64,000 nt of DNA from Microbacterium yannicii PS01 (GTDB lineage: Bacteria > Actinomycetota > Actinomycetes > Actinomycetales > Microbacteriaceae): NCBI RefSeq assembly GCF_000304335.1, contig NZ_CAJF01000016.1:1-64000 (forward strand), read 5' to 3'. The position numbers were made by a program, and so were the translations under genes. The notes under the pieces were generated by a model, which worked only from the letters and a program-made list of their open reading frames with translations, ran no database searches and was not told the DNA's origin. Positions 59,630 to 64,000 of this stretch are shown here, one piece after another (the stretch's first letter is position 1; each line of letters begins with the position of its first letter).

Positions 59630-61654
59630 ATGGCCGAACGCATCTGTGGGGTTTGCGGCACGAGGAACGACGCCGATGCGCGCTTCTGCAAGAACTGCGA
59701 TAGCTACCTCGGCTGGGATGTCGGAGCCTCCACGCTCGACGGCGAAGCCCTCACGGGGACGATCCCGACCGTCGTGGGGATGGTGCCGGCAGAGCCCGCC
59801 CCGATCCCTGGCGCGGCGGGTTCGACGGCCACGAGAGCACCGGAAACGCCAGACTCCGTCGCTGCCACTGCGGAGGTCGCCGCCGCCGGCCGATCATCCG
59901 CCGATCTCGCGCAGCCCGCGCGCGGTTCCCTCACGGTGACGGCTGAGGAGCCCGAAGTCGTCGTGACTCCCGATGCACCGGCCGACGTCGCCTTCACGAT
60001 AGAGAACACCCTGACCATCGTCGATGGCTACGTGCTCGAGGCGCTCGACCCCCCGTCCTGGCTGGCAGTCGCACACCCGGACGTGCACCTTATGCCCGGA
60101 GAAGTCGGCAGCGTTGCGCTTTCCGTCGGCTTACGTGACGACACCATGGTGGTCGCACAGCGGGTTCCGCTCACGGTGGTGGTGCGATCGATGGAGGATC
60201 CCGAACGCAACGCCGCTGTGAGCGTCGTCGTGACGGTTCCGCCGCACGGACCCCGTCCCACGCTCGAGGCTCGGCCGACGCTCATCCGGCTTGATGGCGC
60301 GGGTTCCGGTGAGTTCTCGGTTCGGCTCGACAACCGGGCCGCGAACTACCCTCAGACCGTCGGCATGGGCGGCGGCGACCCGGAGGGCGTCGTGAGCTTC
60401 GTATTCACCCCCGACGTGGTGGAGGTGCCCGCCGGGGCGATGGTGGAGGTTCCCGTGTCGTTCACAGCGCCACAGCCTGCGCCCGGCCAGCAGCTGAACC
60501 GCCAGCTCACGGTGACGGCGACGAACGACGAGGAGTCGATCACCACGACCCTCACGCTCGTGCAGAGCACTGCCGCTGCCCCGGCCGATGCGCCTATCCG
60601 CGTGCAGGTGGAGCCCAGCAGCATTCGTCTCATCGACGCCACTGAGGCCGACTTCGAAGTGCACGTCGACAACCGCGGCGGCCACTCGGGGGTCACGGTC
60701 GTGCTGTCAGGCAGAGACCCGGAGCGGCGCCTGTCGTTCGCATTCGCGCCGGCGCGTTTCGTCGCCGCAGCCGGCCAGGTCACAAGAGCGCACGGCCGGG
60801 TCCGCGCGAATCTTCCGCCGCACGGCTCGAGCGAAAGTCATCCGTTCACGGTGATCGCCTCCGACGGGACGACCGACGTCGAGACCTCGGCGTCGCTCGA
60901 GATCGCGACGTCAGCCGGCGCCATGGCGACGGCCGAGGTGCGCGCTCATCCCGAGAAGCTGGACATCGGCAAGCGAGGCGAGGGAGAGTTCTCCATCGAG
61001 GTCGACAATCGTCGCAGTGCCCAGCCGCTCAACGTGGTGCTCGCCGGGCGTTCCGACGACGGACTGGTGCGGACCAGGTTCACGCCCCCGCGCCTGACCG
61101 TCGCACCGGGCTCGGTCGGCCATGCCCGCATGTCCGTGTCCAGCCCACATCCGCGGCCGCGCGAAATCGGAGTGCGTCGCATCGCGGTGCTCGTCTCGGA
61201 CGGGACGCAGCGCCTCACGGCGAGTGCAGAGCTGATGCAGACCGGGCCCGACCGTCGGCGGCCCGCAGGCAGGTGGCTCGTCGTGCTCGGCGCGCTGATG
61301 GTGCTCGTCGGAGCCCTGAAATGGACTCCGGATATGCACTTCCTGTTCGCCGCAGTCGATGTCAACAGTCTCACCGGTTCGGACGATCCGCTCTCAGACG
61401 GAATCACAGCCGCAGAGACGCCGCTTCGCATCGCCCTGGCACTGCTGGGTGTGGGGATGCTCTTCGGGCTGGCTGGGAAGGGCGGTCTCACGCGGAAATC
61501 CGCGATCCTCGCAGTGCTGCTCAGCGTGGCCTACATCGTGTCGGGGCGCTTTACCGACGCGACACTGACAGGGCTGGGTTTCGGCATCCCCGTCGTCGTG
61601 GCGGGCGCGGTGCTCGCCTACATCGGGGAGATCCTTCTCCGTCCTCCGGACTGA
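59630..61654 (+). CDS. Zinc-ribbon/Ig-like repeat membrane protein, candidate eCIS anchor
   Basis: A 674-residue protein. The N-terminal zinc ribbon is CGVCGTRNDADARFCKNCDSY (CxxC...CxxC). A disordered Ala/Pro linker (50-100) is followed by four Ig-like beta-sandwich repeats of about 110 residues each (starts near SLTVTAEEPEVVV, PTLEARPTLIRLD, IRVQVEPSSIRLI, AEVRAHPEKLDIG), each with a conserved phrase of the type FSVRLDNR or FEVHVDNR. Three to four transmembrane helices end the protein (WLVVLGALMVLVGAL onward). With no signal peptide, the ribbon and Ig repeats should face the cytoplasm. ATG 59630 has GGAGGG upstream. It resembles the 35606-37633 protein and zinc-ribbon membrane proteins of actinobacterial eCIS loci; docking of particles to the membrane is a hypothesis. 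Confidence 0.85.
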   Translation: MAERICGVCGTRNDADARFCKNCDSYLGWDVGASTLDGEALTGTIPTVVGMVPAEPAPIPGAAGSTATRAPETPDSVAATAEVAAAGRSSADLAQPARGSLTVTAEEPEVVVTPDAPADVAFTIENTLTIVDGYVLEALDPPSWLAVAHPDVHLMPGEVGSVALSVGLRDDTMVVAQRVPLTVVVRSMEDPERNAAVSVVVTVPPHGPRPTLEARPTLIRLDGAGSGEFSVRLDNRAANYPQTVGMGGGDPEGVVSFVFTPDVVEVPAGAMVEVPVSFTAPQPAPGQQLNRQLTVTATNDEESITTTLTLVQSTAAAPADAPIRVQVEPSSIRLIDATEADFEVHVDNRGGHSGVTVVLSGRDPERRLSFAFAPARFVAAAGQVTRAHGRVRANLPPHGSSESHPFTVIASDGTTDVETSASLEIATSAGAMATAEVRAHPEKLDIGKRGEGEFSIEVDNRRSAQPLNVVLAGRSDDGLVRTRFTPPRLTVAPGSVGHARMSVSSPHPRPREIGVRRIAVLVSDGTQRLTASAELMQTGPDRRRPAGRWLVVLGALMVLVGALKWTPDMHFLFAAVDVNSLTGSDDPLSDGITAAETPLRIALALLGVGMLFGLAGKGGLTRKSAILAVLLSVAYIVSGRFTDATLTGLGFGIPVVVAGAVLAYIGEILLRPPD

Positions 61655-61668
61655 CACTCAGAGAGCCG

Positions 61669-62730
61669 CTACGGGCGTCCGGCGACACCCAGGAACCGCG
61701 TGAAAACAGCGATCCAGGCGAAGATCAGCACGAACACGATGATCTCGATCGCCGTCAGTGTGATCACTCCGAGCGCGAACATCCCGGCCGCGGCGATCGT
61801 GGCTGCCAGGATCACCCAGGTCGACATGAAGTACGCAGGGGGCATTCCGCGGAGCAGCTTCGGGCTCGCGATCAGGAGCGTGAGGAAGGTTGCCGCGAGT
61901 CCGAGTGCTGCGATGTCATGAATAACCCGGTTGACGTCGACCGAGCAGAGGCCGACGCCGGCGAAGGCGATGCCCATGACGACGAACAGCGTCGAGACGA
62001 CGCGTGGCGAACGTGCGGTGGCGAGCACTCCGGCCTGCACGAGGGCACGCATGTCGTGAGCGATGTAGACCGCGAAGGTGCTCACCAGCAGCCCGCCTAC
62101 GACGAGCGTCCCATTGAAGAAGAGACTGGACAGATCGTGGAAGGTGCCCAGGTGACTGAAGTGAACCTTCCACCAGTCGGACTCCGGAGAGATCGCCATG
62201 GCGGTGATGACCCCGAAGGCGATGAACGTGCGCACGAGCGATGAGAGCCGCTGGGTCGACATCCTCGACACCGAGCGGTACGTCTGCTGCCCCGTCACTC
62301 CCGCCGTCACGGCCATCATGACCACGGACCACATGAGGTGCACCGGCAGTCCGATGAAGCCGAGCCCGACGAGCCGGTAGATCACGTAGACCACGATGAA
62401 TGCAAGCACCGCGTGCACGAGCACCACGGAGAGGGTGTTGACCGCGAACGTCCACGCGGCGAGCGAGCGTCGCCACTCCTGCCCGGGAAGATCGCGAGAG
62501 CGGATGAAGCCGACGCCCGCCGCCGCAGCCGCAGCGCAGCCCGCACCCGTTGCCGCCCAGAGCGAGAACGACGACGGCCCTTCCGCGAACATCTCGTCGG
62601 GCGCGATCAAACCGAGAATCAATCCGTAGATCGCGCCGAGCGCTCCGAGGACGTAGCCGATGTACGTCGCGCTGGTCTCCGCCCTCGCCGTCGAGGCAGC
62701 GCCATCGGCCGATGGCACTGCGGAGGTCAC
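61669..62730 (-). CDS. DUF998-like polytopic membrane protein
   Basis: A 353-residue membrane protein with about nine hydrophobic helices (for example YIGYVLGALGAIYGLILGL, FIVVYVIYRLVGLGFIGLP, FLTLLIASPKLLRGM) and the family-like central segment AISPESDWWKVHFSHLGTF, in which DWW/HFS is typical of DUF998 proteins. Function unknown. GTG 62730 is used; AGGAG lies 14 nt upstream, rather far, so the start is not certain. It is tail-to-tail with the Zn-ribbon gene (14-bp gap) and probably not part of the eCIS locus. Confidence 0.8.
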   Translation of the reverse strand: MTSAVPSADGAASTARAETSATYIGYVLGALGAIYGLILGLIAPDEMFAEGPSSFSLWAATGAGCAAAAAAGVGFIRSRDLPGQEWRRSLAAWTFAVNTLSVVLVHAVLAFIVVYVIYRLVGLGFIGLPVHLMWSVVMMAVTAGVTGQQTYRSVSRMSTQRLSSLVRTFIAFGVITAMAISPESDWWKVHFSHLGTFHDLSSLFFNGTLVVGGLLVSTFAVYIAHDMRALVQAGVLATARSPRVVSTLFVVMGIAFAGVGLCSVDVNRVIHDIAALGLAATFLTLLIASPKLLRGMPPAYFMSTWVILAATIAAAGMFALGVITLTAIEIIVFVLIFAWIAVFTRFLGVAGRP

Positions 62731-63044
62731 CGCGTCGATGTCTGCTCCTCACGCGAACGCCCGCCCCCCGTACCGCCGAGGAACCGGCCCGGGGTGCTCG
62801 TGGCTTGGCCGTGACCTCCGATGATCCAGCACGGCATATCAGGGATTCAAGCGCCTGCCTACGGAGAAAACCCCAAGGTTGGGACCGGGAGCGCCCTGAG
62901 GGTGCGTGAGCCGCACTTCTGAGTCACCTCTGGTGGCGCGGACTTTTCGCCCCTATCGTGACGAATGCGTCGGGCATCTGGGCGCATCCACATCCCCATT
63001 GACGCGTCGCCCGTCGCTGCGGCGCCCTGTGATTGGAAGCCGCA
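62731..63044. other. Intergenic region (314 bp) between divergent genes
   Basis: No gene seen. It should hold the promoters of the DUF998 gene and the alpha/beta hydrolase gene. A TATCGT box at 62954-62959 may serve the rightward gene. A weak CCCAAGGTTGGG palindrome lies near 62872-62883. Nothing else stands out. Confidence 0.4.
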
Positions 63045-63773
63045 ATGCCAGAGAACACACCCGCCATCGTCCTCGTCCACGGGGCCTGGGCCGACTCATC
63101 GAGTTGGAACGCCGTCATCCCCTCACTTCAGGGGGAGGGATTCACCGTCCTTGCCCCGCCCAATGAGCTCCGCGGACTCACCAGTGACTCCGCCTATGTC
63201 GCATCATTCCTCGCGCAGCGGACGTCGGGTCCGGTGGTGCTCGTCGGCCATTCCTATGGCGGCGCGGTGATCACGAACGCGGGGCTCGCAGGCGACGTTC
63301 GAGCGCTGGTCTACGTGGACGCGTTCATCCCCGACGAGGGCGAGACGGTGCTGGGGATCCTCGAGGGCTCCGGCTCGGCGCTGGCTGTGGCGGACCCGAC
63401 GACGGTGCTCGACCTTGCCGGCTACCCGGGTGCGCCCGAGGGCGCCGCGGATGCCTGGCTCAAGCCCGACGTCGTTCACAACTCGTTCGCACAGGACCTG
63501 CCGGAGCGCGACCGGTGGCTCATCGCGGCGACCCAGCGTCCGGCATCCATCGTCGCGAACGTCACGCCGTCGGGACCTGCCGCGTGGAAGTCGATCCCCA
63601 GCTGGGCGGTGCTCGGCACTGAGGACAAGGTCATCCCGATCGAGACGAAGCGCCGGATGGCCGCGCGCGCGGGTTCCACCGTGACCGAGGTCGAGGCCTC
63701 GCATGTCTCGATGATCTCGCACCCGCAGGTCACGCTCGACGCGATCCATGCGGCGGTGGCCTCAGTGAGCTGA
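63045..63773 (+). CDS. Alpha/beta hydrolase (EstC-like)
   Basis: A 242-residue single-domain hydrolase. The N-terminal strand AIVLVHGAWADSSSW supplies the oxyanion-hole HG, the nucleophile elbow is VLVGHSYGGAVI (Ser in GHSYGG), an acid Asp lies in GTEDKVIPIE and the catalytic His in VEASHVSMISHP. It closely follows the EstC/salicylate-methylesterase-like group found in actinobacteria. Substrate unknown. ATG 63045 is preferred over an upstream TTG (63033); GGAAG lies 7 nt upstream. Cytoplasmic, as there is no signal peptide. Confidence 0.93.
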   Translation: MPENTPAIVLVHGAWADSSSWNAVIPSLQGEGFTVLAPPNELRGLTSDSAYVASFLAQRTSGPVVLVGHSYGGAVITNAGLAGDVRALVYVDAFIPDEGETVLGILEGSGSALAVADPTTVLDLAGYPGAPEGAADAWLKPDVVHNSFAQDLPERDRWLIAATQRPASIVANVTPSGPAAWKSIPSWAVLGTEDKVIPIETKRRMAARAGSTVTEVEASHVSMISHPQVTLDAIHAAVASVS

Positions 63774-63802
63774 CCGTAGATCGAAACGGTGAGAGGCGCC
63801 AC

Positions 63803-63994
63803 TCACCAGAGGATGCCGCCGCCGAACGAGATCCCGCCCCAGGTGAGGGCGATGAAGATCGCGGCGAAGACGACGGGCGCGATGCCCTTTCCGCTGCGCG
63901 CGAGGCCCTTCAGCAAGGCGATGACGGCCAGCACTGCGGCGACGATCGACAGCCCACCGCCGAGGATCAGGCCGATGAAGAGGGGAATCGGCAT
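63803..63994 (-). CDS. Small DUF4190-like membrane protein, possibly cut by the window edge
   Basis: 63 residues readable with two hydrophobic segments (LILGGGLSIVAAVLAVIALL and GIAPVVFAAIFIALTWGGIS) joined by KGLARSGKGI, ending SFGGGILW. The pattern fits DUF4190-like proteins, which usually have a Pro-rich N-terminus before the first helix, so the real start may lie beyond the end of the window; the reading frame stays open through CTGCTC before the ATG at 63994. Convergent with the hydrolase gene. Confidence 0.6.
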   Translation of the reverse strand: MPIPLFIGLILGGGLSIVAAVLAVIALLKGLARSGKGIAPVVFAAIFIALTWGGISFGGGILW

Positions 63995-64000
63995 GAGCAG

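Noticed and set aside
34522..61654. Tail-like cluster as a prophage or type VI secretion system
   Set aside because: No capsid, portal, terminase, integrase, holin or endolysin gene is present, and no TssJ/L/M membrane complex or ClpV. DUF4255, DUF4157 and the Afp15-like ATPase are eCIS-specific.
1..64000. CRISPR arrays, insertion sequences or rRNA genes
   Set aside because: No regularly spaced repeats of 25-40 bp, transposase-like protein or rRNA sequence was recognised.

Overview
The window is high-GC actinobacterial DNA, most like a Microbacteriaceae genome (Microbacterium or a close relative). The grounds are the base composition, frequent GTG starts, promoters that look leaderless (TANNNT box 6-7 nt before the start codon), the GCTGAGCTTGTCGAAG-type intergenic repeats and the gene families. 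All family names below are recognised by eye from motifs; no database search was possible.

1-15.2 kb is carbohydrate uptake and catabolism. A sugar ABC importer (binding protein, two permeases, DUF624 protein) is followed by a second, paralogous binding protein without its own permeases. Next come a GH43-like hydrolase with a Gfo/Idh/MocA oxidoreductase, an ABC exporter, a LacI regulator, a cupin protein, a DUF6807 protein, a second paralogous oxidoreductase and a second, divergent LacI regulator. Two different palindromic operator classes can be read by eye. GGAAAGCGCTNNCC/AAACGTTT sites lie before the first binding protein, the first oxidoreductase and the first LacI gene. AGTGAACGTTCACT sites lie before the second binding protein and between the second oxidoreductase and the second LacI gene. 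The two binding proteins may therefore share one channel under two regulators.

15.2-33.1 kb is mostly housekeeping: phosphoglucomutase, prephenate dehydratase, flavin- and NADP-dependent oxidoreductases, photolyase, a lipid-kinase-like protein divergent from seryl-tRNA synthetase, a HAD phosphatase, tRNA-Ser(UGA), two tandem LytR-CpsA-Psr proteins, a PAS/GAF-GGDEF cyclase, a penicillin-acylase-like Ntn hydrolase and tRNA-Ser(GCU). A DUF1016 (YhcG-type) nuclease gene follows the second tRNA.

34.5-61.7 kb is the most notable region: a near-complete extracellular contractile injection system (eCIS, phage-tail-like) locus. It encodes a DUF4255 tail terminator, an AAA+ ATPase, a DUF4157 metallopeptidase-like protein, a 1138-residue candidate effector, sheath, two tube proteins, a zinc-knuckle baseplate protein, DUF6760, a large disordered QR-motif protein, a LysM hub protein, a VgrG-like spike, gp25, baseplate J and tail protein I. 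A PAAR tip is transcribed divergently. The locus carries its own regulators: a LuxR protein with a degenerate receiver and a P-loop/SARP-BTAD protein. Three direct repeats with an 11-bp period in the PAAR/LuxR intergenic region look like SARP boxes. Two Ig-like-domain membrane proteins flank the core operon and could tether particles to the membrane. There is no capsid, portal, terminase, lysis gene or integrase, so this is not a prophage.

61.7-64 kb holds a DUF998 membrane protein, an alpha/beta hydrolase and a small membrane protein at the edge of the window.
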